This document shows, piece by piece, positions 7,123 to 17,241 of a stretch of 19,521 nucleotides of DNA. Position 1 is the first letter of the stretch. Each line of letters opens with the position of its first letter. Below the pieces are notes generated by a model. It was not told the DNA's origin and did not search any database. It was given only the letters and a program-made list of their open reading frames with translations. This DNA is from Candidatus Rokuibacteriota bacterium (GTDB taxonomy: Bacteria; Methylomirabilota; Methylomirabilia; Rokubacteriales; JACPHL01). The stretch covers positions 1 through 19,521 of the forward strand of contig JACPHL010000098.1 in assembly GCA_016188625.1 (NCBI GenBank), given 5' to 3'. The position numbers and the translations under genes were made by a program.

Positions 7123-7981
7123 GTGAGCCCTTCGCGCGACGCAAGGGGGGACGGGCTCGCGTGGGGCCTGGCGCTGGTCGCCTTCCTCCTGCTGGCGGTC
7201 CCGGCCCTCGGCGAGCCCCGGCGCCCGGTCATCCTGGCCACCACGACCAGCACCCTGGACTCGGGGCTCCTGGACGTCCTGGTCCCGCTCTTCGAGCGGC
7301 GGGCCGGCTACACGGTCAAGACCATCGCGGTCGGGACCGGCCAGGCCCTCCGGATGGCCGCCCGGGGGGACGCCGACGTCATCCTGGTCCACGCGCCCGA
7401 GCTGGAGGCCGGGTACGTGGCGGAAGGGGCCCTCATCCGCCGCCGCCGCGTCATGCACAACGACTTCGTCCTCGTCGGGCCGCCGGCCGACCCCGCCGGG
7501 GTCAGGGGCGCGAGGGCCGCGGGCGAGGCCTTCCGGCGGATCGCCGAGCGGGAGGCGCGGTTCGTCTCCCGGGGCGACGACTCCGGAACCCACCACAAAG
7601 AGCGCGCCCTCTGGAAGGCCGCCGGCGTCGCCCCCAGAAGGGGGTGGTACATCGAGTCGGGGCAGGGGATGGGCGCCACGCTGACCATCGCCGACGAGAA
7701 GGGCGCCTACTCCCTGACCGACCGGGCGACCTACCTGGCCTTCAGGAAGCGGCTCCAGCTGGCCGTCCTCCTCGAGGGGGACGCCCCGCTCCTGAACATC
7801 TACCACGTCATGGAGGTCAACCCGGCCAGGCACCCGCGGGTCAACGCCGAGGGGGGGAGGGCCTTCGCGGAGTTCCTGCTCTCGCCCGAGGCGCAGGCGG
7901 CGATCCGGACCTTCGGCGTCGAGGGGTACGGCGAGCCGCTCTTCTTCCCCGACGCGGTGAGGCCGGCGCCGGGCGGCGGAG
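7123..7981 (+). CDS. tupA: Tungstate ABC transporter substrate-binding protein TupA, no in-frame stop at its expected end
   Basis: This is the periplasmic/lipid-side oxyanion-binding subunit of the tungstate importer. The GTG at 7123 gives a signal peptide with hydrophobic core LALVAFLLLAVPALG and likely cleavage before EPRRP; an ATG at 7105 inside the mot1 end is an alternative. The mature protein has the TupA motif ATTTSTLDSGLL, IAVGTGQALRMA, DADVILVHAPELE, HNDFVLVGPPADP, SRGDDSGTHHKE, GMGATLTIADEKGAYSLTDRATY and the C-terminal YGEPLFFPDA. Relatives stop shortly after FFPDA. Here the frame stays open across all of tupB in the wrong frame and into tupC. A TGA at 7958-7960 would end the protein right after PDA if one base of the preceding GG were absent. 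The end given is approximate. Confidence 0.9.
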
Positions 7982-8674
7982 ATGGAGCTGATCTGGGAGG
8001 GGATCCGGCACGCGCTCTGGCTCCTGTTGACGGCCGACCCCGAGGTCCTCGGGATCACCTGGCTCTCCCTCCAGGTCTCGGGGCTGGCCACGCTCGCCTC
8101 GCTGGCGGTGGGGGTCCCGCTCGGGACCCTCATCGCCCTGACGCGCTTCCCCGGCCGCGGGCTGGTGGTGAGCCTCGTCAACACCGGGATGGGCCTGCCG
8201 CCGGTCGTGGTCGGGCTCTTCGTCTCGATCTTCCTCTGGCGGAGCGGCCCCCTGGGGGCGCTCGAGCTCCTCTACACCCCCACGGCCATCGTCATCGCCC
8301 AGTTCGTCATCGCCGCGCCCATCGTCACCGGCCTGGCCCTCGCCGCGGTCCAGCAGATCCCCCCCGGCTTCCGCCTCCAGATGCTGGCCCTCGGGGCCTC
8401 CCGGCCCCAGCTCCTCTGGCTCCTCGCCCGCGAGGCCCGCCTGCCGATGCTGGCCGCGGTCATGGCCGGCTTCGGCGGGGTGATCTCGGAGATCGGGGCC
8501 TCGATGATGGTGGGCGGCAACATCCGCGGCCAGACCCGGGTGCTCACCACGGCGACGGTCCTGGAGACCGGGAAGGGGAACTTCGATGTCGCCATCGCGC
8601 TGTCGCTCATCCTGCTGGCCATCGTCTTCCTCGTGAACTGGGCGCTCACGGGCCTCCAGCAGCGCCGGGCGTGA
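7982..8674 (+). CDS. tupB: Tungstate ABC transporter permease TupB
   Basis: This 230-residue inner-membrane permease forms the TupBC importer, passing oxyanion from TupA to the cytosol. It has about five to six hydrophobic segments, starting with ITWLSLQVSGLATLASLAVGV, then NTGMGLPPVVVGLFVSIF and AQFVIAAPIVTGLALAAV. It has the cytoplasmic EAA loop LALGASRPQLLWLLAREARLP that docks on the ATPase, then GGVISEIGASMMVGGNIRGQTRVLTTA, a signature shared by Tup and related oxyanion permeases. The ATG at 7982 lies at the expected end of tupA. The stop overlaps the tupC GTG (GTGA at 8671-8674). Confidence 0.93.
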   Translation: MELIWEGIRHALWLLLTADPEVLGITWLSLQVSGLATLASLAVGVPLGTLIALTRFPGRGLVVSLVNTGMGLPPVVVGLFVSIFLWRSGPLGALELLYTPTAIVIAQFVIAAPIVTGLALAAVQQIPPGFRLQMLALGASRPQLLWLLAREARLPMLAAVMAGFGGVISEIGASMMVGGNIRGQTRVLTTATVLETGKGNFDVAIALSLILLAIVFLVNWALTGLQQRRA

Positions 8675-9804
8675 GGGGCGTGGGGACGAGCGCGCCGGTC
8701 CTGGAAGGGCGGGGGCTTCGGGTCGTGGCGGACGGCCGCCCGCGGCTCGAGGTCGAGGCCGTCGCCGTCCACGAGGGGGAGGTCCTCGCGATCATCGGCC
8801 CCAACGGGGCCGGGAAGTCCACCCTGCTCCGGATCCTCGGCCTGCTCGAGCCGCCGACCGCGGGCGAGGTGCGCTTCCGCGGCGAGCCGGTCGGCGCCGG
8901 GGCCTCGCTCCTCGCCCTCCGTCGGCGCATGGCCTCGGTCTTTCAGGAGCCGCTCCTCTGCGACACCACGGTCCTCCGGAACGCCCGCCTCGGGCTCGCC
9001 CTCCGGGGCGTCCCGGACGCGGAGGCCGACCGGCGCGTCCGGCCGTGGCTCGAGCGGCTCGGGATCGCCCCCCTGGCCGGCCGCTCGGCCCGCACGCTCT
9101 CGGGCGGGGAGGCCCAGCGGACGAGTCTGGCCCGGGCCTTCGCCGTCGAGCCGGAGGTCCTGCTCCTCGACGAGCCGTTCTCGGGGCTGGACCCTTCCGC
9201 GCGCGAGGCGCTCCTCGGCGACCTGGAGCGCATCCTCCGGGAGACGGGGACGACCACGGTCTTCGTCACCCACGACCGGGACGAGGCCATCCGCCTCGGC
9301 GACCGGGTGGCGGTGATGATGGGCGGCAGGATCCTCCAGCTCGCCCGGCCGGAGGAGGTCTTCGCCGCGCCGGTGAGTGAGGAGGTGGCCCGCTTCGTCG
9401 GGGTGGAGAACATCCTGGCCGGCGAGGTCGCGGATCAGGGGGAGGGGCTCCTCGAGGTTCGGGTCGCCGACCGGAGCCTGCTCGTCGTCGGGGAGGCGGC
9501 CCGGGGCGAGCGGGTGCTGCTCTGCCTCCGCCCCGAGGACATCGTTTTGGGGCCGGCCCCTGCCGCGGGGCCCACCAGCGCCCGCAACGCCCTGCTCGGC
9601 AAGGTCGTCCGGCTCGTCCCCGTCGGCGTCCTTTGGCGGGTGGTGGTGGACTGCGGGTTCCCGCTCACGGCCCTCATCACCCGCCCCTCCATCGACGCGC
9701 TCGGGCTCGAGGAGGGACGCGAGGTGGTGGCCGGGTTCAAGGCGACGGCGGTCCACCTCCTCCGGCGGGGCCGGCTTGACAGGCGCCCCGGGGGGTTGGT
9801 ATAA
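8671..9804 (+). CDS. tupC: Tungstate ABC transporter ATP-binding protein TupC with C-terminal TOBE domain
   Basis: This 377-residue cytoplasmic ATPase powers TupB. It has Walker A GPNGAGKST (about 43-51), Q-loop FQEP (Q92), signature LSGGEAQR (143-150), Walker B VLLLDEP (163-169) and H-loop THD (H201). A C-terminal region of about 70 residues (ARNALLGKVVRLVP to VAGFKATAVHLL) is a TOBE/Mop-like oxyanion-binding domain, as in ModC-type ATPases, that could sense intracellular oxyanion. The GTG at 8671 overlaps the tupB stop; GTG 8680 is an alternative. The reading frame is the same as that of tupA with no stop between them. The TAA at 9802-9804 overlaps the -10 of the next promoter. Tungstate rather than molybdate specificity rests on the TupA/TupB partners. 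Confidence 0.92.
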   Translation: MRGVGTSAPVLEGRGLRVVADGRPRLEVEAVAVHEGEVLAIIGPNGAGKSTLLRILGLLEPPTAGEVRFRGEPVGAGASLLALRRRMASVFQEPLLCDTTVLRNARLGLALRGVPDAEADRRVRPWLERLGIAPLAGRSARTLSGGEAQRTSLARAFAVEPEVLLLDEPFSGLDPSAREALLGDLERILRETGTTTVFVTHDRDEAIRLGDRVAVMMGGRILQLARPEEVFAAPVSEEVARFVGVENILAGEVADQGEGLLEVRVADRSLLVVGEAARGERVLLCLRPEDIVLGPAPAAGPTSARNALLGKVVRLVPVGVLWRVVVDCGFPLTALITRPSIDALGLEEGREVVAGFKATAVHLLRRGRLDRRPGGLV

Positions 9805-9805
9805 G
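9776..9805 (+). promoter_or_regulatory. Strong sigma70-type promoter at the end of tupC
   Basis: A perfect TTGACA (9776-9781), an 18-bp spacer and TATAAG (9800-9805) lie over the last codons and stop of tupC. This is the best promoter match in the window. Transcription would start near 9812 and meet an intrinsic terminator about 100 nt later. Confidence 0.75.
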
Positions 9806-9811
9806 TGAGAG

Positions 9812-9912
9812 TACGTCCGAGGCCGAACGTCGTGCCCGGGAGGCGCGAGTGTTGAGGCAAGGAGAATCGATGGTGAGGCCAGCAGCCGGCGACACTGCTG
9901 GCCCTTTTTGTT
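9812..9912 (+). ncRNA. Candidate small RNA or transcription-attenuated leader
   Basis: The promoter at 9776-9805 and the terminator at 9877-9911 bound a transcript of about 100 nt. The 5' half can form ACGT..ACGT pairing (around 9813-9830) and a CGTGCC / GGCGCG stem with a CGGGA loop. A less structured purine-rich stretch with AAGGAGA follows, then the terminator hairpin. It matches no RNA family I recognise; SRP, 6S, tmRNA, RNase P, TPP, Moco, fluoride and c-di-GMP motifs were considered and do not fit. It is either a free-standing sRNA or a riboswitch/attenuator leader for the DUF465 gene whose ATG is at 9948. Confidence 0.45.
9877..9911 (+). terminator. Rho-independent terminator
   Basis: A perfect 9-bp stem, GGCCAGCAG with CTGCTGGCC around a 9-nt loop (9877-9903), is followed by CTTTTTGTTTTC. 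It is the only canonical stem plus U-tract in the window. It lies between the promoter at 9776 and the DUF465 start, so it acts either as the end of a short RNA or as an attenuator; it would also end tupC read-through. Confidence 0.88.
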
Positions 9913-9947
9913 TTCAGGCACTTCCGCGCACCCCAAAGGAGGGGAAT

Positions 9948-10184
9948 ATGAGCGATCGCGAGGCTCTGGTCGAGCGGCTCATGCATGAGAGCGAGGAGTT
10001 CCGGCGGCTCCGGGAGGAGCACCAGCGCTACGAGCAGGAGATCTCGGAGCTCCAGGGCCGCCACTACCTCTCCGCCGACCAAGAGTGGCGCGTCAGCGAG
10101 CTGAAGAAGCGGAAGCTCATGACGAAGGACCGGATGGAGGCGTTGATCCGCCAGGCCGGCCAGACCTCTTCCTCTCGAGCCTGA
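9948..10184 (+). CDS. DUF465 (YdcH-like) small coiled-coil protein
   Basis: This 78-residue hydrophilic protein starts MSDREALVERLMHESEEFRR and continues with LREEHQRYEQEISELQGRHYLS and EWRVSELKKRKLMTKDRMEALI. The pattern of E-F-x-x-L near the start, H-x-x-Y-E-x-E-I, then the E-W-x-V-x-x-L-K-K-x-K-L-x-x-K-D-x-M block is that of DUF465/YdcH. These proteins are predicted as a helical hairpin and their function is unknown. The ATG at 9948 follows a near-perfect AAAGGAGG with good spacing. An in-frame ATG at 9870, itself preceded by AAGGAGA, would add 26 residues encoded across the terminator hairpin; this is probably not the main start. Transcription must either pass the terminator or start at an unseen promoter after 9911. 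Confidence 0.85.
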   Translation: MSDREALVERLMHESEEFRRLREEHQRYEQEISELQGRHYLSADQEWRVSELKKRKLMTKDRMEALIRQAGQTSSSRA

Positions 10185-10205
10185 TCCCCCGGGAGTCCCC
10201 CCGCG

Positions 10206-10727
10206 ATGGGACCTCCGCGAAAGGGGGATGAGTCCCCCGCGCCCGACCAGTCTGGCCTCACCCATCTCGACGCCGAGGGGAAGGCGCGGATGGTGGACGT
10301 CACCGCCAAGGCCGAGACCGCCCGGGAGGCGCGCGCCCGCGCCACGCTCCGGATGCGCCCGGAGACCCTGGCCGCCATCCGGGCCGGGGAGGTCGCCAAG
10401 GGGGACGCCCTCGGCGTGGCGCGCCTCGCCGGGATCATGGCGGCCAAGCGGACCGCCGAGCTGATCCCCCTCTGCCACCCCCTCCGGATCACCGGGATCG
10501 AGGTCACCTTCGAGCTGGACGAGGCGGCCTCCGCGGTCCGGATCGAGAGCCGGGTCCGGACCGTGGACAAGACCGGGGTGGAGATGGAGGCGCTGGCGGC
10601 CGCGGCGGTGGCCGGGCTGACCGTCTATGACATGGTCAAGGCGATCGACCGGGGGATGGTCCTCACCGACGTCGGCCTCGTCGAGAAGGCGGGCGGGCGG
10701 AGCGGGCACTGGGTGCGCGAGCCGTGA
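10206..10727 (+). CDS. moaC: Cyclic pyranopterin monophosphate synthase MoaC
   Basis: MoaC acts with MoaA to convert the GTP-derived 3',8-cyclic intermediate into cyclic pyranopterin monophosphate, the first pterin of molybdenum/tungsten cofactor synthesis in the cytosol. Family motifs are [64 protein letters not shown], the active-site [30 protein letters not shown] and [10 protein letters not shown]. The only in-frame standard start close to the domain is ATG 10206. It adds a 17-residue leader, [17 protein letters not shown], that other MoaC proteins lack and whose DNA contains a hairpin similar to the intergenic repeats. It follows the DUF465 gene by 21 bp and overlaps the deacetylase start (GTGA). 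Proximity to the MOT1/Tup operon makes functional sense. Confidence 0.95.
   Translation: MGPPRKGDESPAPDQSGLTHLDAEGKARMVDVTAKAETAREARARATLRMRPETLAAIRAGEVAKGDALGVARLAGIMAAKRTAELIPLCHPLRITGIEVTFELDEAASAVRIESRVRTVDKTGVEMEALAAAAVAGLTVYDMVKAIDRGMVLTDVGLVEKAGGRSGHWVREP
10219..10247 (+). repeat. Degenerate hairpin repeat inside the moaC leader, copy F
   Basis: GGGGGA and TCCCCC (10223-10238) form a perfect 6-bp stem around TGAG, preceded by CGAAA. In the moaC frame it encodes [10 protein letters not shown]; the copies in A orientation would encode RKGGVSPPPS in the equivalent frame. The similarity is partial, so membership of the repeat family is tentative. Confidence 0.35.
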
Positions 10728-11851
10728 GGACCGCCCTCGTCTACACCGACGGCTACGCCCGGTACGACTACGGGCCCGAGCATCCGCTCCGCATGGCGCG
10801 CCTCCGGCTGACCTTCGAGCTCATGGAGGCCCTTCAGCTGACGGCCCTCCCGGAGACGAAGCTCCTGATCCCCGAGCCGGCCCCCGAAGCGGCGCTGCTG
10901 GGCTTCCACACCGCCGAGTACCTCGAGGTCCTCCGGGCGGCGAGCCAGGGGCTCGCGCTCCCGGCCCCGTACCGCTACGGGCTCGGCCCCGGCGACAACC
11001 CGATCTTCCCCGGCCTCTGGGAGGTCGCGACGCTGATCGCGGGCGGCTCGCTCTTGGCCGCCCGCCTGGTCGCCGACGGCGAGGCGGAGCGTGCCTTCCA
11101 CTTCGCCGGCGGGCTCCACCACGCCATGCCGGATCGCGCCTCGGGGTTCTGCTACATCAACGACGCCGTCCTCGCCATCCAGGCGCTGGTCGGCCGCGGC
11201 CTGCGCGCCCTCTACATCGACATCGACGCCCATCACGGCGACGGGGTCCAGCACGCCTTCTACCGGACGGACCGGGTCCTGACCATCTCCACCCACGAGC
11301 GCGGCGACCGGCTCTTCCCTGGCACCGGCTTCGTGGAGGAGCTGGGGGAGGGGCCGGGGCGCGGCTACAGCGTCAACCTCCCCCTCCACCCCGGGACCGA
11401 CGACGAGGTCTACCTGGAGGCCTTCGAGACCGTGGTCCCGCCCCTGGCCTCGGCCTTTCGTCCCGACGTCGTGGTGACCCAGCTCGGGATCGACGGCCAC
11501 CGGACCGACCCCCTCACCCATCTCGCCCTCACCGTGAACGGCTTCGCCCGGGCGGTGCGCCGCATCCTCGCCCTCGCCCCCCGCCTGGTGGCCCTGGGCG
11601 GCGGCGGGTACGACCTCGGCAACGTGGCGCGCGCCTGGAGCATCGCCTGGGCCCTGATGAACGAGGTCGAGCCGCCCGACCGGCTCCCCGAACCGTTCCT
11701 CCGGGCCTCCGGGCGGTTCTTCCGCGCCCCGGAGCTCTGGGACCCCCCTTCGCCTGAGCCCCCCGCGGCCCGGCACGCTGCCCGCGCCTTCGCCCAGCGC
11801 CAGGTGGAGGCGATCCGGCGCACCATCTTCCCGCTGCACCGCCTCGCCTGA
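10724..11851 (+). CDS. Class I histone deacetylase-like protein, AcuC type
   Basis: This 375-residue arginase/deacetylase-fold zinc hydrolase removes acetyl groups from lysine or small amide substrates. Visible features are [12 protein letters not shown] near the N-terminus, the active-site histidine pair [17 protein letters not shown] (H132-H133), the zinc ligands in [11 protein letters not shown] (D168, H170) and [12 protein letters not shown] (D257), and the catalytic tyrosine in LGGGGYD (Y296), so all catalytic residues are present. The domain order and IND/HHGDGV motifs are closest to AcuC, which in Bacillus deacetylates acetyl-CoA synthetase. No acsA or acuA acetyltransferase gene is nearby, so the substrate is unknown. 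The GTG start overlaps the moaC stop, indicating coupled translation. It is followed by hairpin repeat D, 2 bp past the stop. Confidence 0.9.
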   Translation: MRTALVYTDGYARYDYGPEHPLRMARLRLTFELMEALQLTALPETKLLIPEPAPEAALLGFHTAEYLEVLRAASQGLALPAPYRYGLGPGDNPIFPGLWEVATLIAGGSLLAARLVADGEAERAFHFAGGLHHAMPDRASGFCYINDAVLAIQALVGRGLRALYIDIDAHHGDGVQHAFYRTDRVLTISTHERGDRLFPGTGFVEELGEGPGRGYSVNLPLHPGTDDEVYLEAFETVVPPLASAFRPDVVVTQLGIDGHRTDPLTHLALTVNGFARAVRRILALAPRLVALGGGGYDLGNVARAWSIAWALMNEVEPPDRLPEPFLRASGRFFRAPELWDPPSPEPPAARHAARAFAQRQVEAIRRTIFPLHRLA

Positions 11852-11853
11852 CG

Positions 11854-11885
11854 CCTCGGAGGGGCGCGCGAGCCCCCCTCCGAGG
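11854..11885 (+). repeat. Intergenic hairpin repeat, copy D (diverged)
   Basis: Arms CCTCGGAGGGG and CCCCCCTCCGAGG surround a GC-rich loop. The outer CTCGGAGGGG / CCCCTCCGAG arms are the same as in copies A-C, while the loop and the right-hand flank differ. It starts 2 bp after the deacetylase stop, in the same orientation relative to the upstream gene as copies B, C and E. Confidence 0.7.
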
Positions 11886-11894
11886 TCGAAGACG

Positions 11895-11923
11895 TTGAGC
11901 CCGCCCCGGCTCTGTGCTAAGGT
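11895..11923 (+). promoter_or_regulatory. Possible promoter for tmk-holB-ricT-metG
   Basis: TTGAGC (11895-11900) and TAAGGT (11918-11923) are separated by 17 bp. The -10 is weak, but an A-run follows and the spacing to the tmk ATG at 11952 leaves a leader of about 20 nt. It sits right after hairpin D. Confidence 0.4.
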
Positions 11924-11951
11924 TGAAAAAATCCCTGGATGCGAGCGGACG

Positions 11952-12563
11952 ATGCCGGGGCGCTTCATCACCGTCGAGGGCGTGGAGGGGGCCGGGAAGA
12001 CGACCCAGATCCGGCTTCTGGCAGGGTGGCTCCGCGCCCGAGGCCACCGGGTCCGCGAGACCGCCGAGCCCGACGGGACCCGGCTCGGGGCGGCGATCCG
12101 CGCGCTCTTCGCTACGGCCCCGGGCCCTGAGCCGTTGGCCGAGGCGTTCCTCTTCGCGGCCGCCCGCCGCCAGCACGTGGTGGAGGTGATCCGACCGGCC
12201 CTGGCCGCCGGGGAGATCGTCCTCTCCGACCGCTTCGCCGACGCCACGCTCGCCTATCAGGGTTACGGTCGCGGCATCCCCTTGGGCGCCATCGAGGCCC
12301 TCAACCAGCTCGCCACCGAGGGGCTCCGGCCCGACCTGACCGTGCTCCTCGACCTGGATGTCGCCACGGGGCTCGCCCGCCTCGAGGCGCGCCCCCTCGA
12401 CCCCTTCGAGGCACTCGGGCTCGACTTCCACGAGCGGGTGCGGAAGGGGTACCTCGAGCTGGCCGGCCGCGAGCCCGACCGGTTCGTCGTCATCGACGGC
12501 CACCGCCGGCCGGAGGAGGTCCAGGCGGCGATCCGGGAGGCGGTCGGACGCCTCCTCCGATGA
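11952..12563 (+). CDS. tmk: Thymidylate kinase
   Basis: This kinase phosphorylates dTMP to dTDP with ATP for DNA synthesis. The 203-residue protein has the P-loop GVEGAGKTTQ (10-19), the segment ETAEPDGTRLG where most family members have R-E-P-G-G-T, the base/phosphate motif LSDRFADATLAYQGYGRG (DRF at 93-95), VLLDLDVATGLAR and the lid/C-terminal RPLDPFEALGLDFHERVRKGYLELA. The Gly-to-Asp change in EPDGT (residue 41) is unusual in a tightly conserved loop; the rest of the active site looks normal. ATG 11952 is chosen by homology; an upstream in-frame TTG at 11895 overlaps the presumed -35. It heads the tmk-holB-ricT-metG-tatD block, an order also seen in Bacillus. Confidence 0.94.
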   Translation: MPGRFITVEGVEGAGKTTQIRLLAGWLRARGHRVRETAEPDGTRLGAAIRALFATAPGPEPLAEAFLFAAARRQHVVEVIRPALAAGEIVLSDRFADATLAYQGYGRGIPLGAIEALNQLATEGLRPDLTVLLDLDVATGLARLEARPLDPFEALGLDFHERVRKGYLELAGREPDRFVVIDGHRRPEEVQAAIREAVGRLLR

Positions 12564-12619
12564 GTCACCCGCCTCTCTCTGTCGTCACCCAACCTCGGCC
12601 CCGGGCGGTGGGGGGGGTT

Positions 12620-12646
12620 GGGGGAGGAGCGATGCCGCTCCCCCCC
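12620..12646 (+). repeat. Hairpin between tmk and holB, next to the holB ribosome-binding site
   Basis: GGAGCG and CGCTCC pair around ATGC, extended by outer GGGGG and CCCCC with one bulged A, giving about 11 bp. The holB Shine-Dalgarno (AAGGTGG) follows immediately. It differs from the dispersed repeats A-E in sequence. The rest of the 94-bp tmk-holB gap holds a GTCACCC direct repeat and G-runs. Confidence 0.5.
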
Positions 12647-12657
12647 AAGGTGGACCA

Positions 12658-16413
<3,756 letters not shown>

Positions 16414-16415
16414 TA

Positions 16416-16458
16416 GACTCGGAGGGGGGCTGACGCCCCCCTTCCGATACCTCCCCCC
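16416..16458 (+). repeat. Intergenic hairpin repeat, copy C
   Basis: The element is a GACTCGGAGGGGGGC arm, a TGAC loop and a GCCCCCCTTCCGA arm, then TACCTCCCCCC ending at the base before the tatD ATG. Together with copies A and B it defines a unit of about 41-43 nt. It begins 2 bp after the metG stop and fills the whole metG-tatD gap, leaving no room for a normal Shine-Dalgarno sequence before tatD. Confidence 0.9.
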
Positions 16459-17241
16459 ATGATTCTCTTTGACACCCACGCTCACCTCCACCTCCCCGAG
16501 TTCGACGCCGATCGCGCGGAGGTCCTGGCGCGGGCGCGCACCGCAGGGGTCCACGGCTTCCTCACCGTCGGGATCGACGCCGAGGACTCCGCCAAGGCCG
16601 TGGCGCTCGCCGAGGCCGCGCCCGACGTCTGGGCCGCGGTCGGGATCCACCCCCACGAGGCGGCGGGCGCCGACGAGGCGGCCCTGGAAACCGTCCGGCG
16701 CCTGGCCCTCGGCTCGGCCAGGGTGGTCGCCATCGGCGAGACCGGGCTCGACTACTACCGAAACCTCTCCCCCCGCTCCGCCCAACTCGAGGCCTTCCGC
16801 CGCCAGCTCGCCCTGGCCCGGGAGCTCGGCCGCCCCGTCGTGGTCCACTGCCGGGAGGCGCACGCCGACGTGCTGGGCATGCTCCGGGAGGAGCGGGTCG
16901 GCGAGGTGGGCGGGATCATGCACTGCTTCTCGGGGGACGCCGCCGCCGCGCGGAGTTGCCTCGACCTCGGCCTCGGGATCTCGCTCGCGGGGCCTGTCAC
17001 CTACCCGAACGCGCGGAAGCTCCCCGAGGTCGTCCGGGCGGTCCCCCTCGAGTGGCTCCTCGTCGAGACCGACTGCCCCTTCCTGCCGCCCCAGCCCTAC
17101 CGCGGCAAGCGGAACGAGCCGGCGTGGATGGTCCACACCGCCGGGCAGGTCGCGGCCTTCAAGGGGGTGTCGTTTGCGGAGCTGGCCGTCCGGCTCACCG
17201 AGAACGCCCGGCGACTCCTCCGCCTCCCGCCCGCAGAATGA
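16459..17241 (+). CDS. tatD: TatD-family metal-dependent hydrolase/DNase
   Basis: This 260-residue TIM-barrel amidohydrolase is related to TatD/YcfH 3'-5' DNases with proposed roles in DNA repair and quality control. Metal ligands are visible in FDTHAHLHL (H7, H9), AIGETGLDYY (E94), VVVHCREAH (H130), IMHCFSGD (H155) and LVETDCPFL (D205). The C-terminal QPYRGKRNEP block and the helix ending NARRLLRLP are typical. ATG 16459 is fixed by the DTHAHL position; the upstream sequence is the hairpin repeat, with no Shine-Dalgarno. The gene follows metG as in many bacteria. Despite the name it is not needed for Tat export. The stop overlaps the ATG of the next gene (ATGA). Confidence 0.92.
   Translation: MILFDTHAHLHLPEFDADRAEVLARARTAGVHGFLTVGIDAEDSAKAVALAEAAPDVWAAVGIHPHEAAGADEAALETVRRLALGSARVVAIGETGLDYYRNLSPRSAQLEAFRRQLALARELGRPVVVHCREAHADVLGMLREERVGEVGGIMHCFSGDAAAARSCLDLGLGISLAGPVTYPNARKLPEVVRAVPLEWLLVETDCPFLPPQPYRGKRNEPAWMVHTAGQVAAFKGVSFAELAVRLTENARRLLRLPPAE

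Noticed and set aside
6592-9804. A single 1070-codon plus-strand gene
   Set aside because: Its first 170 or so codons are an out-of-frame shadow of mot1 and its middle a shadow of tupB. Only the tupA and tupC portions are real; the missing stop is reported as a finding instead.
9812-9912. SRP RNA, 6S RNA, Moco, fluoride or c-di-GMP riboswitch identity for the short RNA
   Set aside because: None of the conserved cores of these families could be found; it is left as an unassigned candidate.
8272-10709. Long minus-strand frames opposite tupB, tupC, DUF465 and moaC
   Set aside because: Low-complexity composition, no motifs, and fully covered by well-supported plus-strand genes.
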